This document shows positions 10,183 to 20,937 of a stretch of 64,000 nt of DNA, piece after piece. Positions within the stretch are counted from its first letter, which is position 1. Every line of letters starts with the position of its first letter. This DNA comes from Canna indica (Eukaryota; Streptophyta; Magnoliopsida; Zingiberales; Cannaceae): positions 43,728,001-43,792,000 of the forward strand of contig CP136895.1 in the NCBI GenBank assembly GCA_034359265.1, in the 5' to 3' direction. Under the pieces are notes generated by a model. That model searched no databases and was not told the DNA's origin. It saw only the letters and a list, made by a program, of their open reading frames with translations. The position numbers and the translations under genes are program-made.

Positions 10183-12522
10183 TGTAAGACCCAAAAATTT
10201 CCAAATATAAAAATCTATTTTGGTGCAGCGCACTGGATCGGGGTTAGTTGGGTCGAGCTGCGGAATCGCCTCGAGTAGAAGGTATAACTCGACCCATGAA
10301 AATATGAAGTTTAGATTAGCTCAATGGTTATTTCCTTTTATGCATAAGATGTCTTATTGAAGTCGAGTTCGACTCATGAGTGCGGATAGAATCGGAGCCC
10401 GAATCGGACTCGGATCGAATCGAGTAGAGACTAAGTCATAAGGGGGCAATTGAGTCATAAGTGGATGAGGGAATATAATCCCTCATCATGAGCCATGCAG
10501 CTCATCTTGGAGCCGCACACAACCCGAGCAAAAGAGAGGGAGAGAGGGGAGATCGTGTCGGCGCCGAGTTCGCGTCGACGCTCTAGGAGATCGGAACTCA
10601 TCTTCATCGAGGCTTCCTCGGGATCAAATCAAGGTGAGTGGTTAGAGTGCTTATGAGGGGAGGCGGGTAGCCGACCCTAGTAGTTTGAAATCGAATTCTT
10701 TTCACGAGTTTTTCTTGTCGATCGACGCGTCTTCTCGTGTTAGAACATTAATCGTTATGTATACCTGCTATTTTATGTTTAAATTGGATCTATTTCTTGT
10801 TTTTGAGGGTTGGACGAGTGGACGAAAAAGGGGAAAGGTCATGCCAAAAATTTCCCTGATTTCCTTGCTCGTCTAGCGACTCGTGGATCGCCTTATGTTT
10901 GATATGATTTAAACCTTTTGATTTATGCTTGTATTGTTGCCGCAACCATGTTTACCATCCCTAGGGGACTCGGCCGAGCAGGTTATTACCCTGCTTGAGT
11001 CGGTCGAGCATTGCAGAGGGGTGGAAAGTGGGGACTATTTGGATCGATACGTTGGATCTCACGTTATGTCATCTTAATCCCTACTTCCATGCTTAGTGTT
11101 AGGGTTAATTTGCATTACATGATTACTGTTCATCTTAGTAGTTGATAGCAAATTTTAAATCTATATTCTCATGAGTATTGTACTGTTCTTGCTAATGCTC
11201 ATATGGACAGGATTGTTATGGTACATGCTTCAAAGGAAAGGTTTATTTAATTTTCAGATATTATGCCTAATTGTTGTTATGTTTATTGCATGTTCCTTAT
11301 CAGTTTATTTAGTGAAATTATCCTTTTTAATTTGGCTTGTACATGAAAATTTATGCTCATGATATATTTGGTAAGTGGTGTTATTAATAGTAGACCGTGT
11401 ACTCATCTATATTCGGTACGTTCTAACAACATTAGAAAGAAAGGTCTTGGTACCTTGTTGTGAGATTCAACTTAGAAACAAGTGTAATTGCTAGGTTCTA
11501 CACCTAGGGATAGTCAACGGATTTCAACATCCAAATAAGGTGACCCGAGGGGGTAGGGTCGGATATGGGCAATGCCCAAAAAGCAAAACATGAGAAAATA
11601 TGCACAACCTAATTTCGGTTGTGGTTGAGATGGTCCACTGAACAGTGTCATTAGTCGAGCGGCTACCACACTACTCAGCAGTTTTATGGGGTCTTGAGAT
11701 TGCACCAGCAGGCCCGCTAGGTGTTAGACCTGAGTGGCGGAGGGTCTTGAGATTCCGTCACTGGGCCACGCTGACGGTAGACCCGAGTTGGGTGGGACTA
11801 GCTATCCCTAACCCAGAGGATTCCTGAGGCTAGTGGCCATCCTAGTCGATGGATCCGAGGCATGATAATTCATAGTTGAGACGCCCTTATGGGCTAGTGG
11901 TGAATAGGCCGACCGGCTTGGTTTCATAGAAGGAAGAATCGAACCTTCCATATATAATTGAGGCCATTAGGGGCCGAGCTACTAAAATGGATAAGGGCCC
12001 GAGAGGCCGGTTCATCCATTCTTCTATCTTGGCAAATTGATTAACTTATGTGATCTTATGTGTTATATGCTGAGGTTTTACGTGGAGGTTTGAAAGAACC
12101 GCTCACTAAGTTTCTCGTGAACTCACAATTTATTTATTGTTGTTTTGTAGAGCCCGACCTGTGAGGTATGGCTTGGTGGCATGGCGCGCAGGAGAGCAGG
12201 TTTGGGGGCAGATCTCAAAGCTAGTAGTTTGTTAGTCGTAGTCGTGTCTAGTAGAGTCATGTTTATACACTGTGTTATTTCTGTAAAATGTTGTGATATT
12301 TCTTGAAAACTCTTGGATGTTATCTTAAAACTTGTGATGTTTTCGAACTTGGTTTGATCAAACTGATTTCAAACAATTAATAAAGTTGGTACTGTTGCTT
12401 CTGTTTATGACTGTGATGCTATTCTGGTTATATCTATGAGTGTTGGTCAGCGCATAGGGTAGGCTTCGGGGTACTGACCCGTACCCTGGCTTGTCACGCG
12501 TTCCTTGAGTCGGGGCGTGACA
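10183..12522 (+). mobile_element. Solo LTR A (gypsy type) in X1
   Basis: Begins TGTAAGACCC and ends GGGGCGTGACA. The flanks are TTGGA at 10178-10182 and at 12523-12527, a perfect 5-bp duplication. X6 preserves the empty site: at 31920-31945 the same flanking sequence runs through without the insert. No internal domain remains, so this is a product of LTR-LTR recombination. Donor-like AAGGTGAGTGG (10631) and acceptor-like TGTTTTGTAG (ending 12150) enclose 1.5 kb. A shared block near 11510-12010 includes GATTCCGTCACTGGGCCACG. Confidence 0.93.
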
Positions 12523-13545
12523 TTGGATTTCAGAAATGCAAAGTATCAATCTCTTGAAATATCAATCTTTCCGATAATTTGATTTTTTCTCAAAAACTTC
12601 AAATAAAATTTTGTGTATACTATTTTGATTCCATTTTTAATATCGTTCTCACTATTCTTTGAGTGAAATCATTTCTAAAAATGAGTGTGATAACTTGAGC
12701 GATAATTTGAAAAATGAGTTTTTGATTGAAATCGAGATAGGTTAAAAAATGGACGTAGAAAATTTATTTTGTGTTCAAACTTGACACTATTCTTAAGTAT
12801 CCCTTTGACCTAAGTCAACAAAGTGACCTAGATTTTATGCCCAAACTTGCCTGACATACTTAGATTCACTCATGTTAGATATATAAGTATCTAAATTAGA
12901 GAAAACATGAGTAGATAGAAAATTTTGATACTTTGCCATTTTCTTGTTTTTCATGCCTATTTCGAGTGAAATCGTGCTAAGTTCATATTTTAATAAAATG
13001 ACATTATCTTCACTCTTTTTAAATTGCTCATTTTTTCGATACTTTGAATTTTCATTAGATTTTCAAAAAAGATTTGAAGTATGATATTTTGAATTCGCAG
13101 GTGGTATCGTTCTACTCATTTAATGTGAAAAATCATTTCTAAAGTGATCTTTGACTATTTGACCAATACTTGAAAATATCGATACTTAAGTTACTACATG
13201 ATTCTTGGTCTTGGATTTTATTTATCATTTCACGATATCATGTATGACTTAGTCTCCTATTCGATGTTTGGTTTTCATCTCTTGAGTTGAGACTTTCGCG
13301 GTTTTGAAAAATCTTTTAGAGTTTCAATTTTTACTTTTGATTGACTTTTCTTGTCCTTTTTGATTGATGTCAAAAGGGGAGAAAAATATAGGTAAAGAGG
13401 GAGAAAATATAGGAAAACCATGCATATAGATAGGGGGAGTTTATTTTCATGGATATGCATGTTTATATATAGGGGGAGAAATCCCATAATTGACTTCCTT
13501 TGTGATTATATGAAAATATTTTCTTAAGGTTGTTTGTCATCATCA

Positions 13546-13557
13546 AAAGGGGGAGAT
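13546..13557 (+). other. Polypurine tract of X1
   Basis: AAAAGGGGGAGA-type tract immediately before the 3' LTR; it would prime plus-strand DNA. The same sequence precedes the 3' LTR of X6 (33140-33154) and, inverted, follows the LTR of X7 (50086-50100). Confidence 0.85.
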
Positions 13558-14920
13558 TGTTGGCCTAAGATTTTCAACCTTGGTCTTAATCTCAGTTTTG
13601 ATGATAACAAACATGGAACTAATGTTTGAGCAAGAAAATATTTTTAAGTTACATATCGGTTTGCATACGACGTCCCCAATCGAAAAAATCACAAAAAATC
13701 AAGAATCGAAGGCTTTGGAGTCGAGTATGTCAAAATTAGTTTAGGACTTAATTTCTTTTATTGTAAATGTTCCTAAGCCTTATTTTGATGTCCTAATTGA
13801 GTTCACAATCCAAAAAAATGAAATCCGAACCCCGAAAACTTGAAAACTAGAAAAATCAAAAAATGACCCTAAAAATTTCAAAGTATAGGGGGCTCCTTGG
13901 AGGGCTACATCATTTAGATATTTTCTTGTTATCAAAAGTCCCAATAATTGTTCCTTAGGTAAAAAAAAATTAAAGACATATTTTTAAGGAATTTTTGGAA
14001 ACCGTTAACCTAAAAAAATAAGGCTTGAAATGCTAGAAACCTCCAAACTACCCAAAATTCCCAGAATGCCTCCAACCAATTTTTTAAAAAACTGTCCAGA
14101 ATTCTTAGAATGCCCCCAAACGGCTCTTTTTCAAATTAAAGAATGTTTGAATGGTTCTTTGCTTCGATACCCCAACATCAACTCTATAAATACACCCAAA
14201 ACTCCCTTCCTAAGGCTCCCAACTATTCATTGAGTCATTCTAACAATATTTGTTGTTTTTCTTGAGCCATTTCTCTCAAACCTTAGCTTTGAGCTTCTAC
14301 CTCCTTGATTGAGCCTTCAACCTTGTGTTTCATCATCAAAGGCATCAAGAGGAAGCTAGGATCTTGTGTTGGAACTAAGTATTATATTGATTGTGTTTTT
14401 GCTTCATTTATACTTGTATTTTGTAGTTATTCTGATTGTATATCAAGTTGTGAAAACCTAGGGTGCTAGGTTTGTGTGTATGGTGGTAGCCTTGGTATAG
14501 AGGCTTAAATCCACCAGTGTAAACTAAGTTTGCTAGGGTTAGTTGTGTAGTCCTTAGAAGAAGAGGTGTTGAAAGCACTCTCGGGTGTGAGAGTAACCCT
14601 CGGTTGTGAGGGTCGGTGCCTTAGCTTGTAAATCCTCTTGTAGGATATACTTAATTGAGTAAACTAGAGTTTGAAATCCTAAGCGGGGTGCTTAGGTAGT
14701 GGAGTAGGCATTGGGGTCAAACCACTATAAATTCATTGTGTTAGCATTGCTCTTGTGCGTGTTTGATTACTTGTTATTTATCTTGCTTCCGCTAGCTATT
14801 AAATTGTTATTTGCCCAAAGTAATCAAGAAACGGTTAAAACCGAATTTAGGCTAAAGTTTTAGTTAACACACTATTCACCCCCCTCTAGTGTGGCCATTC
14901 AACTTACACCATGATTTGAT
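13558..14920 (+). repeat. 3' LTR of X1
   Basis: TGTTGGCCTAAG start, CTTACA end. A TATA box lies at 14185-14192. It is followed by 'cattgagtcattctaacaatattt', also seen in the 5' LTR. It is longer than the 5' LTR through two internal segments. Confidence 0.9.
14185..14192 (+). promoter_or_regulatory. TATA box in X1 3' LTR
   Basis: TATAAATA, same context as in the 5' LTR. A transcript from here would read out into flanking DNA. Confidence 0.5.
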
Positions 14921-14925
14921 CTACT

Positions 14926-15814
14926 AGCCATTTTATGCCACTGTTCAAGCACTACATGCCACCGTCTCGTTATTTGACTTATTGATTCCGCCGGAGCTCA
15001 CTTTGGGCAATTTGAAAAAAAAACATTTGAAATGAATTTTCATTACAAATTGATTATGAAAATAGTGATTTGAATAAGTAAATTTATGAAAATGTATTAT
15101 GATATGTGAATAGATTATTTGAGATTACATATATGTTTGCCATGAGTTGACGAACTATTTTAAAATGTTGTTTCCACCTTGTTAATTCATTGTCGTTGTA
15201 TTTACATCTATTTTATGTATTATAATGACAAATGTGTTATTTAGAAAAGTTAAAACTTGTACGAACACCACTAAGCTTCCATGCTTAGCGCGTTGGTTTC
15301 TCCATGTGTAGGTAGATATCTTTTGACGAATAGGTGGACCTTGGTGGATTTCCTGAAAAGTTGGAGTCACATTACAGACATTGTGGTAGATGCTTCAAGA
15401 TCCTTTGGTTATGTCATAGTTTTGGACTCTTGAGCATTTTGGCATGTACACCTTAGCTAGAAAGTGATGTTAAATGATGACTTGTATATGTAAGTTGTGC
15501 TTAAGATTTATTTTTGTGTATGGAGCATTGTCTAATGATGTGTGTATTATTAAGTGTGAGATGATTATGTGAATTAATAATATGCACCTTAGTTTCTAGA
15601 GAGTATTAGATGTGTAAACATGTTTTGTGTGAACAGGATGTGATAAAGGTTTTAGTGGAAACTATTGTAGTTGTTTTTTGGAAAAAAATATGTAAGCTAG
15701 AGATTGAGATAATTCATGAAAGAAAATTTAATGAGATAGGTTTTAGGTGCTTTTAGCATAGGATGTAGCGTCTCCTGACTCTATACGGTCCACTGGGTTG
15801 GCGGTTTAGGTGTG
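14926..15814 (+). other. Degraded LTR-like sequence between X1 and X2
   Basis: No gene. By insertion logic it should continue G1, but no integrase can be read. The part from about 15290 to 15810 resembles the untranslated end of a plant gypsy LTR: a 'gaaaagttggagtcacattacagacat' phrase, a stretch rich in 'tgtatatg' and 'aattaataat', then 'gactctatacggtccactggg'. Boundaries and family are unclear. Confidence 0.35.
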
Positions 15815-18285
15815 TTTAACATGCTTAAAACTCAATATGTTGAACCTATGATTGATATGCATGCATGGAGACAATGAAATTGATTTGTTTAAATTGAATG
15901 CACAAGCTATGAATGTCTATATTGTATATTACCAAATGAAATTTTTGAAAAAGTAATGCATAGTACATCGGCTTATGATTTATGGGCTTGCTTGAATATG
16001 TTATTTGATTTCGCCAAAATCGAAGAACTTACTACATTTGTTGAAGGTGGTGATGACAATTGTCATCCATCTAGTACTAACCTCAGTTTTGATGTCCTTA
16101 GTGCTTCTAGTCAAAGAAGCAATTCAAAATGTCGAAAAAGAAAGACTATTTGCATCTTGTGCCAAGAGAAGGAACACATCAAGAAGAATTGTCCCTTGAT
16201 GAAAAGAAATCAAAGAAAAAGATGAAGACCTATATGACAACTTGGGATGAAAGTGAACCTTCATCAATTGAGGAAGATTCTGAAAATGAAAAGACAAATC
16301 TTTGCCTTATGGCCTTAAATGATGAGGTAATTTCTACCATTACTATATTTGATAAAGTCTATACACAAGATAAACTTGAACATGAGCTTGATATGTTGCA
16401 TGATGAATTTAGGGTTGTTAGAAAATCCATTAAAAAACTTAAAAAGAAAATTGCTAAATTTGAAAATGAAAATGTCTCCATGCTTTCATCATATGATTCC
16501 CTTGAAAAGGAATTTGACATTTTGAAAACTAGTTCTATTGACCCTTGCCATGATGCATTAAGTCTTGAAATTAAAATTTTGAAACTTGAAAATGATGATT
16601 TAAAAGGGAAGTTGAAGCTTAAGAATAATGACATGAAAAATGATTCAAAGAATGAGATTGAAACTTTGAGATTGAAAAATGTGAAAATCAAATATGAAAG
16701 TAACATGTTGAAATCTCAATCGCATGCTATCCATAAATCCATGAATGACTTGAGAAATGAGGTTGTAATTTTAAGTAAGAAAGTTAATGTTTCTTCCTTT
16801 AAGAATCTTGAAAAGAAAAATATTTCTCATAAGAATGTTTATGTTCATTCCAATTCACATGTTAGACATTCTAGCACTAAACCTCATTTACAAAAGAAAA
16901 AGTTTGATGGTCATTTCTTTTGTTATGGTGTATAAGGGCATGCTATATATGATTGTGCTTTTAAAATGAACTCAAGTGTTGTAAAAATACTTTGGGTACC
17001 TAAAGATTTCATGTTCTCTTGTAGGAGGAACTACCACACAAGGGTAAAGAGAAGTGAAGTGTTGAAGTTGACCTTGGACTTGAATGAAGAATCCACTTGG
17101 TTGCAAACTTCAAGCTATCTTGATTGTCGTAGGTAAAATTGGCATCAAAATACTTTGGTATCATCTCTCAACTTAATTGTTTCATTAATAGTTAGAGTTT
17201 ATGATACTTGATTAAGTTGAGTTGGTTTTCCCGCTCATGATGTGATTTCAAAAATGATTTTTGATTTTGATTTCCTGATTTTTCGGAGACCTTTGTGGCC
17301 TATAACGAGCCTAAGCGACCTTGCAGTTCTAAATCGTAGGCTCGTTGTGTCCTTTCAGTTTTCAACAAATAGGAAGTATTGGAGATCTAATTTTTTCAAA
17401 TATTTCATATTTTGAGATCTCTTGATTCATTTTGATATCATGTTGACTCTCTTGAAATGATTCTTTACTATCTAGCTTAGGTTGAGATTTTCAATCGGAA
17501 CATTGTATTTAACCTTTGCTATTTAGTATGTCGGCTTGCTAGTTGGTCTATGGTTTCACTATAATACCAATGAAGTCTACTTGCAAGTTGAGAATGTTAA
17601 TGCATAGTTATGCTATGATGAAGAAAATTTGAAAGTAAATGATAAGTTTGGCAAAATTCTCTTGAAAGAGGTGTGAGTTTGACTTTTGTTGAAATCTTAC
17701 TTAATTACCTCAATAGTTATGCCTGAATGATTTATCTATGCTCATGATTGATTATGCACGATAAATATTTGAATTTTCATGAGTAGGAAAAATCTTGATA
17801 ACTTAACCCATTTCATGATATTATGATATTAATGAAATCTAACTCTGCTGAAATTTTTCATTAGAGACTTCATTTTAAGTTAAAATTTGGATGAACATGT
17901 TTAGGTGTGCTAATGATTAGTTGTCATGTGTTTAAAATTGAAAATTTATAAGAATTTGAGCAAAGTGATAACTAATCCACTTTAGGGCCCTAAACATAAG
18001 AAAGTTTGACCCAAGTCAATAAATTGACTTAGAGATCTCAATTTTAATCTATATTTGAGGACATGTTTAGATTTACTCATGTTAGATTATTGAAACTGCG
18101 CCTTCATTGAAAAATCTATTTTATTGTGTAAAAATTTCAAAAAGTTTCATTAAGAATCTAATTTATAATGGAATCTTGAAGCTCGATTTCAGAAATGTAA
18201 AGTATCATTCTATTGAAATGATGATTTTTCTGATACTTTGATTTTTTGTCGAAAACTTCAAATGAAAGTTTGTGTATTCTATTGA
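15815..18285 (+). mobile_element. X2, internal fragment of gag-only copia-like element
   Basis: Contains the middle and end of an X-lineage gag, the conserved block at 17281-17387, and the non-coding region with a perfect AAGTCAA-TAAA-TTGACTT hairpin at 18013-18030. Neither LTR is present. The left edge cuts into gag. The right edge meets minus-strand X3 sequence near 18286. The abrupt head-to-head junction suggests truncation by X3 or an illegitimate deletion. Confidence 0.75.
15830..17056 (+). pseudogene. X2 gag fragment
   Basis: Lacks the N-terminus; it enters at a segment equivalent to QYVEPMIDMHAW. A frameshift near 15900 leads to STSAYDLWACLNMLFDFAK and the GGDDNCHPS linker. Knuckle 1 is intact: CILCQEKEHIKKNC (CX2CX4HX4C). 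A frameshift near 16200 leads to a coiled coil of about 200 residues (16270-16800) rich in Lys/Glu/Leu. Knuckle 2 is damaged (CYGV then a stop at 16935, then GHAIYDC). The ending resembles LWVPK. No pol follows. Confidence 0.8.
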
Positions 18286-19018
18286 AAAGGTATCATACTA
18301 GGATAGACTTTATGAATATCAACTCTTTTAGGCTCAAACCTCTTAGGATAGACTCTTTTCAGCGGAAACTAGATGTTTCAAGCAAAGTGCATAAACAAGA
18401 ATTTTCCAAAAAATTATTTTCTGTATTTTTTAATAAATCGTTGAAATTTTTAGATTTTTGTTTTATCAAAAGATACTCATTTTTCACAATAATTTCTAAT
18501 TTTGATCAAATTTGCATATGACTAAGATATGATCATTCTAATCATGTACACAAAGTTTGAATTACTAAAAAGAGTCCCAAGGATTACTCAAATGACTCGG
18601 CACAATTTTGATCAAGAATCAATATGATATATCAAGAAATTGTCTACAAGTCATTGTCCTAAATACTCATGAATTTTCATATAGACAAAAATAGGTACTT
18701 TATCATGAGCAAGGTGCAAGAGTCTCTACATGCTTTATGAGATATCATACTACATGGTGTAAAGATGAAACTACTACCTCATAGAATTTTTAAGTGTTTA
18801 GCATGTGTTCTCTAAAACTTTTGCCTCCTAATCAATACTCAACTTGCAAGTAATTGAGTCATAAATAGCACAATAGGCATTTTCTTACTTAGCAAGTTCA
18901 TAATTAGATAGAAGAGGAAAGTCAAGTTTTGCTAACTAGTGGGGATTCATTTTTCAAAATATAATAAAAAATAAAATCAAAATGAATCAAGGAGATCTCA
19001 AGAAATGAAAGCATTTTA

Positions 19019-19131
19019 AAATCAAGATCTCGAACCTTTCCTAAGGTTGAAAACCAACACGGCCATAATTAGCCAAGGTTTCAAAACCAGAGGTTGCATA
19101 GACCCATCACAAATGGCTTCCAAGGAGACCG
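19019..19131 (-). other. Conserved non-coding block, X3 copy
   Basis: Minus-strand copy, the most diverged of the five. It retains GGTCTCCTTGG-like, GGCTAATTATGGCCGTG and GGTTTTCAACC elements in the same order. Confidence 0.65.
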
Positions 19132-19375
19132 AAAATAAAATAAAAGATTGAAATCCAAACTTAATACCACAAAGATGTAATCAAAGGTGAACGCAAGGAA
19201 AATCAATATCAAGTGAGTACTAACTAAAGCATATTCACAAATCATCAAACTTACAATAATAATGTAGGCAAGAGTAGACTTAGGAGTTGATACCGATCAC
19301 ATTAGTCAAGAAGATGCAACAAAGTTAATTGCTCTTTCTTTACTTCCCAAGCATCTTCAAGCCATCAATATATCT

Positions 19376-19732
19376 TCGCCCCTACATTTAAGCATGAAAA
19401 CTTTGGTACCCAAATTTCTTTGGATCCTTGGGGGTTAGAAGCTTTCGGAACCCAAAGTGATTTAGCATTGGGGTTCCTTTTCGATGCACAATCCCTAACC
19501 ATATGTCCATACATGTCACAACAAAAACAATGACCTTTAAATTTAATAGATGCATGATGATGGACATGAATGTGTGGATGAGGATGGGAAGATTTTTTAG
19601 AAAATTTTGCATGAGAGGCATGAGCCTACATATTTTTCATTTTCTCATTTTATGAAAATAACTCATTCTTTAATGATAACATGTCAACATTCAAATTTTC
19701 AACTTGTGAGAATAATAAGACATTTTCAATTT
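19376..19732 (-). pseudogene. X3 gag, C-terminal part
   Basis: Continues the minus-strand gag beyond the Reina-like insertion. The end of the coiled coil reads LLFSQVENLNVDMLSLKNEL, with two stops near 19640. A His-rich stretch follows, then an intact knuckle CFCCDMYGHMVRDC (CX2CX4HX4C), then ASKRNPNAKSLWVPKA and EIWVPKF. It stops at 19376 without the GGATTQG ending of X1, X6 and X7, and without a protease. Confidence 0.8.
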
Positions 19733-19736
19733 TCAA

Positions 19737-19857
19737 TGAATAATATCAATTTGTTTTCCTCTTAACTTCTTCTTTCTCTACCTTCCTTCTCTTCTTTTCC
19801 TCTCTGCTCTTTCATCCACTACAATCCAGATCTGTTACAGTTATAAGCACTGTAACA
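19737..19857 (+). repeat. 5' LTR of Reina-like element
   Basis: 121 bp; matches 24125-24245 with about four differences. Contains a CT-rich run and TCTGTTACAGTTATAAGCA before the end. Confidence 0.8.
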
Positions 19858-19877
19858 TTGGTGCTTTCATTGAGAGC
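19858..19877 (+). other. Primer-binding site of Reina-like element
   Basis: TTGGTGCTTTCATTGAGAGC abuts the LTR end. This is a familiar plant gypsy primer site, distinct from the methionine-tRNA site of the copia elements here. Confidence 0.75.
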
Positions 19878-19927
19878 GAGCCGGAGGCGTCCATTGAATC
19901 TGATTGCCGCTCTGGACGCCGGAGCCG

Positions 19928-20934
19928 ATGGAGACTCGAGGGCAGGCCGTGTCGAAATCATTGAAGGTCGTTCATGAGGCCAGCTCTCGGCATGATCAGA
20001 TCCTGAGAAATTTGCAAGCGAACCTAGAAGCTCAACAACAAACTCTGGAGCTTCAACGCCAATCGATGGAATCGCAGCAGAAGCTTTTGCAATGAGTAAC
20101 CTCTCATATCAAACTCTTAAACTCTCAGCTGGTTCAGATGACTAAGCCTAAGAGTGAGGCATCCGGATCTGGATCGAGAGGCGATGGATGGGTGAATCGA
20201 GGCAAAGGACCTCGAGGGGAAGCCGACGATGACAAGTTCCCATTCCCTCCGAAACCACCACAAGTAGAGTTACCGATTTTTAATGGAAATGATGCAGAAG
20301 ATTGGATCACATCTGCTAAAGATTTTTTTTAATTTTATGCGACAAAGGACCAACATCGGGTGGTGATGGCTTCTTTTTGCATGGAAGGAACGGCAAAAAA
20401 ATAGTTCTACTGGATGCAACGCCACAAGCAACTCGCTGGTTGGCGACACCTGGTGGATGCGATCCGTAGGCGATTTGAACCTACTATATGGAGCCACCCA
20501 AGGGCCAACTCACGAAGCTAATGCAAATGACAACAGTAGAAGAATATGAAGGTTGGTTCAAGGACATGGCTCTCTGCACTACACAGCTGTCGGAATCCTT
20601 CTTGATCAACTGTTTCATCTTTGGTTTATGAGCTGACATCAAAACTGAGGTATTAACCCATCAACGTACTACAATGCATGAAGCTGTGACTATTGCAAAA
20701 AGGCAAGAAGTGAAATTACTGGCCACTAGAAGATTTCAAGGGGCAAACATGCCTCCAAGAAGTGCCGGAATACTGCCAATGCCAACTCGAAGCATTTCCC
20801 CATCGAGAACTCTTGGAAAGGGGACCACGGCGGCAGTGTACGGGGGTCGATCAATGTCGAATTGCCAAGCGAAAGGAGTACGACCAAACATGCAACAGAT
20901 CTCTTCAGCGGAGGCTCAGAAGAGAAAGGAGTAG
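19928..20934 (+). pseudogene. Reina-like gag
   Basis: ATG 19928 (METRGQAVSKSLKVVHEASS) starts a coiled N-terminus (QANLEAQQQTLELQRQSMES), then a stop at 20093. A Gly/Arg-rich linker leads to the capsid start VELPIFNGNDAEDWI. A stop follows KDFF at 20330 and frameshifts lie near 20400 and 20480. A later segment (HEAVTIAKRQEVKLLATRR) ends the capsid. A single TAG at 20932-20934 separates it from the zinc knuckle, which is read in the next segment. Confidence 0.8.
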
Positions 20935-20937
20935 GGG

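Larger units (their letters stand above)
8569..13545 (+). other. Non-coding 3' region of X1
   Basis: After removal of solo LTR A this is about 2.6 kb of AT-rich sequence with no credible gene. It contains the conserved block at 8811-8922. It also has several diverged copies of a module with a 'ccaagtcaacaaattgactt' hairpin followed by 'cattttnagtccaaacttnatgaacatgtttag' (near 9380, 9538, 9705, 12810). X2, X6, X7 and X3 carry equivalent sequence, so it belongs to the element. Confidence 0.7.
5829..14920 (+). mobile_element. Gag-only copia-like retrotransposon X1, both LTRs
   Basis: The 5' LTR (5829-7052) and 3' LTR (13558-14920) both begin TGTT and end CTTACA. The flanking five bases are CCATG on both sides (5824-5828 and 14921-14925), a perfect target duplication. 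A degenerate methionine-tRNA primer site follows the 5' LTR and a purine tract precedes the 3' LTR. The only recognisable gene is gag. No protease, integrase, RT or RNase H is present, so the element is non-autonomous. It landed in G1 just past RNase H. The central region was later hit by solo LTR A. Confidence 0.92.

Noticed and set aside
11171..11362. Hydrophobic 63-residue frame
   Set aside because: Inside solo LTR A; the corresponding frame is not kept in LTRs B or C.
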